From positions 1 to 8,592 of the forward strand of contig NZ_CAJTUJ010000079.1 of NCBI RefSeq assembly GCF_910579375.1: 8,592 bases of DNA. Direction: 5' to 3'. Positions 1 to 5,898 of the stretch are shown here, in pieces. The notes beneath the pieces were generated by a model. The model saw only the letters and a program-made list of their open reading frames with translations. It did no database searches and was not told the origin of the DNA. The stretch's first letter is position 1; every line of letters starts with the position of its first letter. This stretch comes from an uncultured Rikenella sp. (GTDB taxonomy: Bacteria; Bacteroidota; Bacteroidia; Bacteroidales; Rikenellaceae). The translations under genes and the position numbers were made by a program.

Positions 1-249
1 AGCGACGCATCAGCGGCGCGGGGGAGGCGCGCCGAGGACGAACGTCCAAGCATGGGGGGCGGTCAATGGGCTGTGCTCTTGCGACCCGTAGGGTCGCGCG
101 GGCCGGATCCACTCCCGGCGTAGGGCCGCCACCTCGCGATGCTCGCTGCGCCCCCGCTGGCTCCGGCCGCCAAAGTCAAACAAAAGTAGGGTAGAGGCTT
201 GGCGGTTACTTGGGGCCGAGGCTGCCATTAAGAGACGCTGTGCGTCCGT
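1..249. other. Gene-free, GC-rich, palindrome-rich edge region
   Basis: No credible gene is visible here. The one open frame (10-228, minus) has low-complexity Arg/Ala/Pro-rich composition and no recognisable motif, so I treat it as chance. The stretch holds several short perfect inverted repeats: GGACG/CGTCC at 36-47 with a 2-nt loop, the self-complementary GGCGCGCC at 26-33, and GCGACCC/GGGTCGC at 81-97 with a 3-nt GTA loop. None is followed by a T-run on either strand, so I do not call a terminator. The right end (186-234) matches a repeat near the far end of the window. The region lies downstream of the minus-strand sigma-factor unit and may be decayed sequence. Confidence 0.5.
186..234 (+). 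repeat. Dispersed repeat, left copy
   Basis: This copy runs from GTAGGG to ATTAAGAG. It contains two related sub-units: GGGTAGAGGCT (190-199) and GGGCCGAGGCT (213-223). The copy at 8320-8366 has the same architecture in the same orientation, but with the TA and CC variants in swapped order. The best-matching block is CTTGGGGnnGAGGCTGCC(C)ATTnnGAG, at 209-234 here and 8340-8366 there. Both copies lie in gene-free DNA, which supports an intergenic repeat family over coding homology. Function is unknown. Confidence 0.6.
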
Positions 250-438
250 TTATTCCGAGAGGCAACGCAACTGAAAACCGAAAGCACGGTAGTTCGAGTG
301 GCTGTGGTACAGCGCCGTCGCAACGAAATCCAAATACATGCCATGGATACCGCTGACCGAGGACGTCAAAGCGTATCCGCCAAGACCGGTGTAATTCAAC
401 GCCCCCGTGTTATGGCCGCGGTAGCCCGGGGCGGCTCG
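250..438 (-). pseudogene. C-terminal remnant of a FISUMP-type (major paralogous domain, lectin-fold) protein
   Basis: The minus strand reads 62 codons with no start codon near the beginning and a TAA stop at 252-250. The translation has the order GYRGHNTGALNYTG, GGYALTSSVSG, then YRAFGFQLRCLSE at the end. That matches my knowledge of the C-terminal end of Fibrobacter succinogenes major paralogous domain (FISUMP) proteins of Bacteroidetes, typically a GYR-NTGAL-VG-GYYWSSS pattern followed by YRAxGFSVRC and a short tail. The usual Trp before the Ser run is Leu here. Whole family members are several hundred residues and normally start with a lipoprotein or signal peptide, so this is a truncated piece. 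It lies in the same frame as the gene at 439-789, separated only by that gene's TAA. The family call rests on motif memory only. Confidence 0.65.
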
Positions 439-789
439 TTATCGAAACTTTATCCCACCCGACAAAGACACCCCCTTGCCCGTCGCCGCATTCGAAGAGA
501 GTCCCCATTCCGTCGGAAAAAGCCTGATACCCGTCTCCTGCCTGAAACCCTTCCACCACCCCGTCAAACCCTTAAAATCGCCCGGCTCCCACAGTATTGT
601 CCCCACCAGCAGCAACACCGACGCAAACGCCGTCGCAAAAGTCGGTACCCGGTAGAGGTTCTTCGACGGAGGCAACGGCCCGAGCCGGTCGACCACCCGC
701 CGCGTGAACCCCTCGTCCCGCACCCCTTCGTTGCGCGCCGCCGCGAACAACCGTTCCAGCGGATCGTTTTCTATCCTGTTGCGTCTCAT
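439..789 (-). CDS. Small single-pass membrane protein in anti-sigma position (DUF5056-like N-terminus)
   Basis: This is a 116-residue protein. Its ATG (789-787) overlaps the TGA of the sigma-factor gene in an ATGA arrangement, which fixes the start and implies translational coupling. Residues 1-45 are charged and soluble and include EGVRDEGFTRRVVDRLGPLP. This resembles the DNGFSRRVMRxLP segment I associate with Bacteroidales DUF5056 proteins, which sit directly after ECF sigma genes. A single hydrophobic segment spans about residues 51-67. Known relatives usually have further membrane segments after the first. Here the C-terminus (about 87-116) is soluble, Gly/Ser-rich, and ends in GGIKFR. 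It may derive from the FISUMP-type sequence that continues in frame downstream, making the gene a chimera. A role in restraining the sigma factor at the membrane is inferred from position only. Confidence 0.7.
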   Translation of the reverse strand: MRRNRIENDPLERLFAAARNEGVRDEGFTRRVVDRLGPLPPSKNLYRVPTFATAFASVLLLVGTILWEPGDFKGLTGWWKGFRQETGIRLFPTEWGLSSNAATGKGVSLSGGIKFR

Positions 790-1325
790 AACTCTTCGTT
801 TTTCAGATATTCCCGCAGTTTGGCCTTCGCCCGCGCCACCATGCTCTTGACCGTTCCCAGCGGCATCTCCGTCACGTGGGCGATCTGGCTGTGCGACAAC
901 TGCTCGACCGCCGAGAGCAGGATCACGTTTCGTTCCGCCTCGTCCAGGCAGGCCAGCGCGCTCTGCAAGATAGCGATTTCCGTACCGCTTTCCCCCGCCG
1001 CCTCCATCCGCTCGATCTCCAGCGTGGGGTGCAGCGACCGTCGGCTGTCGAGAAACGTGCGGTAAGCGATGCGGAACAGCCACGCCCGGAACGACCCCAC
1101 GCCCGAAAACTGGCGGATCGAGGTGAAAGCCTTGATGAAAGCCTCCTGCGCCAGATCGTCCGCCCGGAACCCGTCGCCACCCGTCAGGTGGGTCAGATAA
1201 CGCCGCAACGGAGAGTGGTAGCGTTCCACCAGCTCTCCGAATGCCGCGCGGTCGCCCGACCGTTTCACCCGCCTCACCAGCCACCACTCGCCCAACGCGT
1301 CGTGTCTGTTATCGGTTTTCGTCAC
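786..1325 (-). CDS. ECF-type RNA polymerase sigma factor (sigma-70 family)
   Basis: This 179-residue protein has the two-domain plan of extracytoplasmic-function sigma factors. Region 2 covers about residues 25-95: DDLAQEAFIKAF (56-67) is the core-binding 2.2 helix and GSFRAWLFRIAYRTFLDSRR (77-96) is the 2.3/2.4 segment for -10 recognition. Region 4 covers about 120-172, with a helix-turn-helix around LSHSQIAHVTEMPLGTVKSM for -35 contact. Length is normal for the family. The start is GTG (1325-1323); no ATG lies early in the frame, and starting later would cut into the first helix. The gene begins 17 bp inside the end of the DUF6249-like gene and ends in an ATGA overlap with the next gene, so all three are probably co-translated. 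The inducing signal is not evident from the sequence. Confidence 0.93.
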   Translation of the reverse strand: MTKTDNRHDALGEWWLVRRVKRSGDRAAFGELVERYHSPLRRYLTHLTGGDGFRADDLAQEAFIKAFTSIRQFSGVGSFRAWLFRIAYRTFLDSRRSLHPTLEIERMEAAGESGTEIAILQSALACLDEAERNVILLSAVEQLSHSQIAHVTEMPLGTVKSMVARAKAKLREYLKNEEL

Positions 1326-1908
1326 GACGCTGTACGTACTGGCGGAACAAATAGACGATCGCGTATCCCACCCCGAGGATCAGCCCCCACAGCAGCAGTG
1401 AGGTGAAGAATCGCATGTAGCTCAGGTTGAGGAGCCCGATCCAGACCAGAATGACGAACCCGACGATCGCCATGATCAACAGCCGTCGGATAAAGCTCGT
1501 CAGCGGTCGCCCCATAGTTTCGAACTCGCTCGGCGAGTGTCCGTGTTCGATGGCGTATCGTTGAGCCTCGTATTTTTTCTTCAGCGCGATATACCAGAAT
1601 CGCATGATGAAGAAAACCATCGCCACCCCCGAGCCGGTCGAGATGAGGACGATCAGTACGACCATCAAATGGTCTCCATTGAAGTCGAACGGCGTGTCCG
1701 AGTTCCTGTTTACTCCTTCGATCGCCCCTTCCAGTGCGGTCATCCGAGCGTCCAGCGCCTGTAACAGACTATCCGTCCGGATTTCCGTCGGAGTTTCGAT
1801 AAGTGCGGCCAACTCCGTCGAATCGACCGGTTGGGCCGCCGCCGGAGCGGCTACGTTTCCGAAAATCAGTCCTGCGCCGAGCAGCAGAGCGAGTAACGCA
1901 TGTTTCAT
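1309..1908 (-). CDS. DUF6249-like membrane protein with signal peptide
   Basis: I chose the ATG at 1908 (199 residues) over one 54 bp upstream. It places a clean signal peptide at the N-terminus: MKHALLALLLGAGLIFG followed by an AAPAAAQ cleavage-like site near residues 21-26. Residues about 40-70 are polar and may be helical or coiled. Three hydrophobic segments follow, at about 80-105, 143-163 and 167-188. Between the first and second is a basic, aromatic stretch, RFWYIALKKKYEAQRYAIEHG (103-123, about 20 residues). This layout matches Bacteroidetes DUF6249 proteins, which have a short R-KKYE-AIE-G motif after the first inner-membrane helix. The function of that family is unknown. Its position as first gene of the sigma unit suggests an envelope sensor or accessory for the sigma pathway, which is inference. 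No convincing promoter was seen in the 103 bp between tilS and this gene. Confidence 0.75.
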   Translation of the reverse strand: MKHALLALLLGAGLIFGNVAAPAAAQPVDSTELAALIETPTEIRTDSLLQALDARMTALEGAIEGVNRNSDTPFDFNGDHLMVVLIVLISTGSGVAMVFFIMRFWYIALKKKYEAQRYAIEHGHSPSEFETMGRPLTSFIRRLLIMAIVGFVILVWIGLLNLSYMRFFTSLLLWGLILGVGYAIVYLFRQYVQRRDENR

Positions 1909-2011
1909 CTTGTATCGATTGATTTTGTGGATTTCTATACCATAGACGCAACCGACCGTCATTTCGGATGTCGATAGGCGATTTTTTTGATGAAACTACC
2001 TCCGCGGGGGA

Positions 2012-3328
2012 TTACAGCGTGATCCGCACGAAACGGTGCCCGTCCTGTCTTACCTTGTAACGGTCGTCGATTCGGCGGCCCGCTAACCAGACGATCGTCT
2101 CGCCCGAGAGCAGCACCCCCTGCCGCGCCTTCTCCGCCACCGGCACCTTGGCGTCGATCAGAAAGTCGCTCACCTTTTTCTGTCCCGCCATCCCGAGCGG
2201 GATGAACCAGTCTCCCTCCTGCCAGCCGCGCAGGCGGAGCGGAAATTTCAGCGCATCCGCCGTCAGGTAAGCCGTCTCGGGCGGCGTCGCCAGACTCTCC
2301 GGCAGCTCCTCCAGCGAGAGCCACTCCACCCGCGGGTCGTCCGCCTCGATCCACTCTTCGCGGAACGGCTCGACCACGCGCGGAGCCAGCAGAATCCTCC
2401 GCCGGTCGAGCCGCGCCGTCCATTTTTCCGCCTCGAACCGCTTTCCCGAGAGCGTCGTTTCGATTCCCTCCTCAGCTCGCTGCCACAGCGCGGCGATCTC
2501 CTCCGCCGCCTCCGGCGCGAAGCCGAAAGGACGCAGCAGCTCATAGAGCTCGAATCCGAAACAAGTCTCGTCCAACGCGTCGAGGTCGATCTCCTCCGGC
2601 CCCGCGAAAGCCCGGTCACGCAGCCGGGCGATCTGGAGGTCGATAAACTGTTGCGTAGCCTGCAACCGGACGAGGTTCTCCTCCATCGTCCGGGCGAACC
2701 GGTTGTTCGACGCGCTGTCCAGCCGCGGCAGGATGTCGTGCCGCAGCCGGTTGCGGAGGTATTTGAGCGTGGCGTTGGTCGAGTCCTCGCGATACGGCAC
2801 CCCGTGTGCCGCCGCATAGGCCGTCACCTCGTCTCGCCGGGCGAAGAGCAGCGGCCGGATGATGCGTCCCCGCCGATCCGCAATGCCCGTCAGGCCGCGC
2901 AGCCCCGTTCCGCGCAACAGGTTGATAAAGAACGTTTCGGCCGAGTCGTCGGCGTGGTGCGCGATGGCGATGCGGTCGTAGTCGTGGTGCTCGCAGAGCG
3001 TCTCGAACCAGTCGTAGCGCAGCCGCCGGGCCGCCATCTGGATCGATTCGCCGCGCGCTTTCGCTTCGGCTTCGGTGTCGAACCGTACCGTGTGGAACGG
3101 AATGGCATGCTCTTCGCAATAGGCCTCTACCAGCTGCCGGTCGCCGTCGGCTTCGGCCCCGCGCAACCCGAAGTGGACGTGTGCCGCCGCGATGCGGCCC
3201 GGACAGCTCTGGCGCAGCAGGTCGAGCAGCGTCATCGAGTCGATGCCGCCGCTGACGCCCGCCAGTACGCGGTCGCCGGGAGCGATCAGTTGCCGCCGGT
3301 CGATGTATTGTCGGAATCGTTCGAGCAT
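2012..3328 (-). CDS. tilS: tRNA(Ile)-lysidine synthetase
   Basis: TilS uses ATP and lysine to convert the wobble cytidine of the CAU-anticodon tRNA-Ile to lysidine, so that it reads AUA as Ile. The 438-residue product has the N-type ATP pyrophosphatase P-loop SGGIDS at residues 26-31. It also has the HVHFGLRGAEADGD segment (50-63), IAHHADDSAETFFINLLRGTG (about 122-142) and EDSTNATLKYLRNRLRHDILP (about 181-201). A C-terminal TilS domain (about 363-438) contains GDWFIPLGMAGQKKVSDFLID. These are the hallmark blocks of the family in the right order, and the length is normal for Bacteroidetes. I chose the ATG at 3328 because upstream in-frame sequence is not TilS-like and would run through the divergent promoter region and into hydG. 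The gene is transcribed away from hydG. Confidence 0.95.
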   Translation of the reverse strand: MLERFRQYIDRRQLIAPGDRVLAGVSGGIDSMTLLDLLRQSCPGRIAAAHVHFGLRGAEADGDRQLVEAYCEEHAIPFHTVRFDTEAEAKARGESIQMAARRLRYDWFETLCEHHDYDRIAIAHHADDSAETFFINLLRGTGLRGLTGIADRRGRIIRPLLFARRDEVTAYAAAHGVPYREDSTNATLKYLRNRLRHDILPRLDSASNNRFARTMEENLVRLQATQQFIDLQIARLRDRAFAGPEEIDLDALDETCFGFELYELLRPFGFAPEAAEEIAALWQRAEEGIETTLSGKRFEAEKWTARLDRRRILLAPRVVEPFREEWIEADDPRVEWLSLEELPESLATPPETAYLTADALKFPLRLRGWQEGDWFIPLGMAGQKKVSDFLIDAKVPVAEKARQGVLLSGETIVWLAGRRIDDRYKVRQDGHRFVRITL

Positions 3329-3381
3329 GGGGAAAGAGTTTTTCGGTTCGACATTCCGGGCCTTTCTGCGCGCCCGGAGTG

Positions 3382-3389
3382 TAAAAATA
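3382..3389 (-). promoter_or_regulatory. Candidate -7 box for tilS
   Basis: The minus strand reads TATTTTTA, one mismatch from the Bacteroidetes -7 consensus TAnnTTTG. It lies about 53 bp upstream of the tilS ATG. I saw no good TTTG at the expected -33 distance, so the call is tentative. It is almost adjacent to the opposing box for hydG. Confidence 0.35.
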
Positions 3390-3392
3390 GTG

Positions 3393-3400
3393 TAATTTTG
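3393..3400 (+). promoter_or_regulatory. Candidate -7 box for the hydG operon
   Basis: TAATTTTG matches the Bacteroidetes sigma -7 consensus TAnnTTTG exactly. It lies 31 bp upstream of the chosen hydG ATG (3432), giving a plausible leader of about 25 nt. It also argues against the alternative ATG at 3405, which would fall at or next to the transcription start. The -33 element (TTTG, about 20 bp upstream) is weak or absent. Confidence 0.45.
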
Positions 3401-3431
3401 CGATGTGCGGCGAAAACCGCCGCCTTTCGCC

Positions 3432-4850
3432 ATGATTTTCCATCCGCAGACCTATCGCCTTCCCGACCGGCCGGGAGAGCCCTTTATCGACGAACAGGAG
3501 ATCGAATCGTTTCTGGCCCGCCACGCTTCGCCCTCGGCGGAAGAGGTTCGGGCCGTCGTTCGTCGCGCCATGAGCCGCGAACGGCTCCCGCTGGACGACG
3601 TCGCCGTGCTGCTGGGCGCCGGGCCCGGAGAGCGGCCGCTCGTGCTGGAGGCCGCCGAACGGCTCAAACGCGAGGTCTACGGCGACCGGATCGTTCTTTT
3701 CGCACCGCTCTATATCGGAAACCGGTGTACCAACCGCTGCGCCTATTGCAGCTTTCGGGCCGACAGCGCCGACACCGTGCGCAAGACCTTGACGGACGAG
3801 GAGATCGTCCGCGAGGTGACGGCCTTGGAGCGGACGGGGCACAAGCGGCTCATTCTGGTCTACGGCGAGCATCCGGCCTACAGCCCGGCGTATATCGCCG
3901 AGACGGTGCGGATCGCCTGCGGCGTTCGGTCAGAGCCGGCGGGAGAGATTCGCCGGGTCAATATCAACGCTGCGCCGCTCACCGTCGAGGGGTTCCGCAC
4001 GGTGCACGAGGCCGGGATCGGAACCTATCAGATTTTTCAGGAGACTTACCACCGTGCAGCCTATGCCCGCTACCACCTCGGCGGCCGGAAAGCCGACTAC
4101 GACTGGCGGCTGACCGCCCTCGACCGGGCGATGGAGGCCGGAATCGACGACGTGGGGCTGGGCGCGCTGCTTGGGCTCCACGACTGGCGATTCGAGGTGA
4201 TGGGGCTTGTGCGCCACACGAACCACCTGGAGGCCTGTTTCGGCGTCGGGCCGCACACGATCTCGTTTCCGCGGATCAAGGAGGCCTCGGCCTCGCTGCC
4301 GGCCGCGTCGCCCGTGGGAGACGACGATTTCGTCTATGCCATCGCCGTGTTGAGGCTCGCCGTGCCGTATACCGGTCTGATTCTGACCGCCCGCGAACCG
4401 GCAGACGTGCGCGATGCGGCGATCCGCTACGGCGTTTCGCAGATCGACGGCGGAACCCGGCTCGAGATCGGCAGCTACTCGGCGGAACCGGAGGAAGAAC
4501 AAGGCTCTCGGCAGTTCGCCATCCACGACGAACGGTCGCTGGACGAAATCGTCGGGCGGCTGGTCGGGGAGGGCTATTTGCCGTCGTTCTGCACGGCCTG
4601 CTACCGCCGCGGACGGACGGGCGAACACTTCATGGAGTTCTCCGTGCCGGGCTTTATCAAGCAGTTCTGCGGGCCGAACGCCATTCTCACCCTGGCGGAA
4701 TACCTGACCGATTACGCCTCGCCGGAGGTGGCCTCGGCCGGGTGGAACCGGATCGAGTCGGCCTTGGAACAGCTGCCGGACGAGTCGGCGGCCCGGACTC
4801 GTGAACGGTTGGCCCGGATTCGGGCCGGAGAACGGGATATTTATTTTTAA
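3432..4850 (+). CDS. hydG: [FeFe]-hydrogenase maturase HydG (radical SAM tyrosine lyase)
   Basis: HydG cleaves tyrosine with S-adenosylmethionine to give p-cresol, CO and cyanide, delivering an Fe(CO)2CN synthon for the hydrogenase H-cluster. The 472-residue product has the radical-SAM CxxxCxxC motif as CTNRCAYC (C99, C103, C106), then a TIM-barrel with VYGEHPAY (143-150), NINAAP and TYQIFQETYH. The C-terminus has the diagnostic CX2CX22C motif (C387, C390, C413) that binds HydG's auxiliary cluster, followed by GPNAILTLAEYLTDYAS. ThiH, the closest relative, is about 100 residues shorter and lacks this motif arrangement, so HydG is the clear call. The start at 3432 is preferred over 3405 because of the promoter box at 3393-3400. 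The usual partners hydE and hydF are not in the window; instead a HAD phosphatase gene follows after 17 bp. Confidence 0.95.
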   Translation: MIFHPQTYRLPDRPGEPFIDEQEIESFLARHASPSAEEVRAVVRRAMSRERLPLDDVAVLLGAGPGERPLVLEAAERLKREVYGDRIVLFAPLYIGNRCTNRCAYCSFRADSADTVRKTLTDEEIVREVTALERTGHKRLILVYGEHPAYSPAYIAETVRIACGVRSEPAGEIRRVNINAAPLTVEGFRTVHEAGIGTYQIFQETYHRAAYARYHLGGRKADYDWRLTALDRAMEAGIDDVGLGALLGLHDWRFEVMGLVRHTNHLEACFGVGPHTISFPRIKEASASLPAASPVGDDDFVYAIAVLRLAVPYTGLILTAREPADVRDAAIRYGVSQIDGGTRLEIGSYSAEPEEEQGSRQFAIHDERSLDEIVGRLVGEGYLPSFCTACYRRGRTGEHFMEFSVPGFIKQFCGPNAILTLAEYLTDYASPEVASAGWNRIESALEQLPDESAARTRERLARIRAGERDIYF

Positions 4851-4867
4851 CTCATCAGAGAACCGAT

Positions 4868-5533
4868 ATGCTTCAGGCAGCTCTTTTCGACATGGACGGC
4901 GTGATCGTCGACAACCGCGACGCGCATTTGCGCGCTTTCGAACACTTTGCCGCGCGCCACGGCGTGACCGATTTCGATGCCCGGACGCTGTTGCCCTGTT
5001 TCGGATCGACCAACGCCGTGATTATGGCCCGTTTGTTCGGTCGCGACGACCTCCCCGCTGACGAAGTCGAACGCTTCTCGCGCGAGAAAGAGGAGATTTA
5101 TCGCGAGCTCTACGACCCGATCATGCGCCCGGCCGAGGGGCTGGTCGATCTGCTGGAGACTTTGCGCGCGGCGGGGATGCGGATTGCCGTGGGGAGCTCT
5201 GCGCCGCGGATCAATGTCGATTTCGTGCTCGAGCGGTGCGGTATCGCTTCCTATTTCGACGCCGTGGCGTCGGGATCGGAGATCGCCCGGAGCAAGCCCG
5301 ATCCGGAGGTCTATCTGCTGGCCGCTCGGAAATTAGGCGTCGATCCGCACGACTGCGTCGTTTTCGAGGATGCTTTCGTGGGGCTGGAGGCGGCGCGCCG
5401 GGCCGGGGCCAAGGCCGTGGCCATTGCCTCGACCTTTCCGCGCGAGCTGATCGAAGCGCGCGGCGACTACGACCTGTTGATCGACGGTTTTCCGGGACTC
5501 ACGGTGACCGACCTGCAACGCTTATGGGCGTAA
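4868..5533 (+). CDS. HAD-superfamily phosphatase / beta-phosphoglucomutase-like hydrolase
   Basis: The 221-residue product carries all four HAD motifs. Motif I is FDMDGVIVD, with nucleophile D8 and acid/base D10. Motif II is VGSSAPR (S110/S111), motif III is the lysine in RSKPDPEVYL (K143), and motif IV is FEDAFVGLEAA (E167, D168, Mg2+ ligands). A helical cap (about residues 15-85) lies between motifs I and II, as in subfamily IA enzymes such as beta-phosphoglucomutase, phosphoglycolate phosphatase and small sugar-phosphate phosphatases. The exact substrate cannot be read from sequence. The acid/base Asp two residues after the nucleophile is common to both mutases and phosphatases. The gene starts 17 bp after hydG, so it is very likely co-transcribed, but no known role links it to hydrogenase maturation. 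Confidence 0.9.
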   Translation: MLQAALFDMDGVIVDNRDAHLRAFEHFAARHGVTDFDARTLLPCFGSTNAVIMARLFGRDDLPADEVERFSREKEEIYRELYDPIMRPAEGLVDLLETLRAAGMRIAVGSSAPRINVDFVLERCGIASYFDAVASGSEIARSKPDPEVYLLAARKLGVDPHDCVVFEDAFVGLEAARRAGAKAVAIASTFPRELIEARGDYDLLIDGFPGLTVTDLQRLWA

Positions 5534-5583
5534 TGACCTTTCGCGTGCTGGTTTTTTCGTAAAGTTTTCTTATTATTGTCCGT

Positions 5584-5874
5584 ATGCGACGAACCGAACC
5601 GATGCGTGTAGGCGAGCTGTTGGAGGATTTCCTCTCGACGCGCGCTCTGGGGCCGGCCACGATGGAGGGCCGGGCGGTCGAGCTGTGGGCCGAGGCGGCG
5701 GGCGAATATGTCGTCCGGTCGACCGAAGATGTCTATATCCGCGGCGGAGTGCTTTATGTCCGTTTTTCGTCCGCTGCGGTTCGGGCCGAGATTTTCATGC
5801 GTCGTCGGGCGATCGCCGAGCGCATCAACGGGTTGTTGCGGGCGCGGATCGTGCGGCACATCGTCGTGCGGTGA
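5584..5874 (+). CDS. DUF721 / DciA-like protein
   Basis: This 96-residue protein starts MRRTEPMRVGELLEDFL and contains LWAEAAGEYVVRSTEDVYIRGGVLYVRFSSAAVRAEIFMRR (about 37-73, described in part). This is the typical DUF721 plan: an N-terminal helix, a W-x-E-x-x-G-x-x-I/V core, then a small beta-rich piece ending in a helix with RIN and a basic tail. Proteins of this family in many bacteria are DciA, which helps load the replicative helicase DnaB. Bacteroidetes versions are short like this one and start M(R/K)R. I kept the first ATG for that reason; a second Met is at residue 7. A TATTATTG box (5571-5578, one mismatch from TAnnTTTG) lies 5 bp upstream, too close to be a confident promoter. It sits 50 bp after the HAD gene and 24 bp before pepT. 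Role in replication is inferred from the family. Confidence 0.8.
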   Translation: MRRTEPMRVGELLEDFLSTRALGPATMEGRAVELWAEAAGEYVVRSTEDVYIRGGVLYVRFSSAAVRAEIFMRRRAIAERINGLLRARIVRHIVVR

Positions 5875-5898
5875 TCGGAGCATAGAGATTCGATTGTT

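Noticed and set aside
10..228. 72-codon minus-strand open frame
   Set aside because: It lies in repeat-containing, palindromic DNA with Arg/Ser/Ala-rich sequence and no recognisable family.
250..438. A complete diversity-generating retroelement
   Set aside because: No reverse transcriptase, accessory gene or template repeat is visible anywhere in the window. Only a variable-region-like codon pattern is seen.
298..1065. 255-codon plus-strand open frame
   Set aside because: It is antisense to the FISUMP remnant, the anti-sigma-like gene and the sigma gene. Its Arg/Pro-rich composition has no motifs, as expected of a shadow frame in GC-rich DNA.
2651..4804. 717-codon plus-strand open frame
   Set aside because: It is antisense to tilS and then out of frame through hydG, both of which have full family motifs. 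The product is Arg/Ala/Gly-rich with no domain.
3432..4850. ThiH or another radical-SAM lyase in place of HydG
   Set aside because: Length (472 residues) and the C-terminal CX2CX22C motif fit HydG and not ThiH or HydE.
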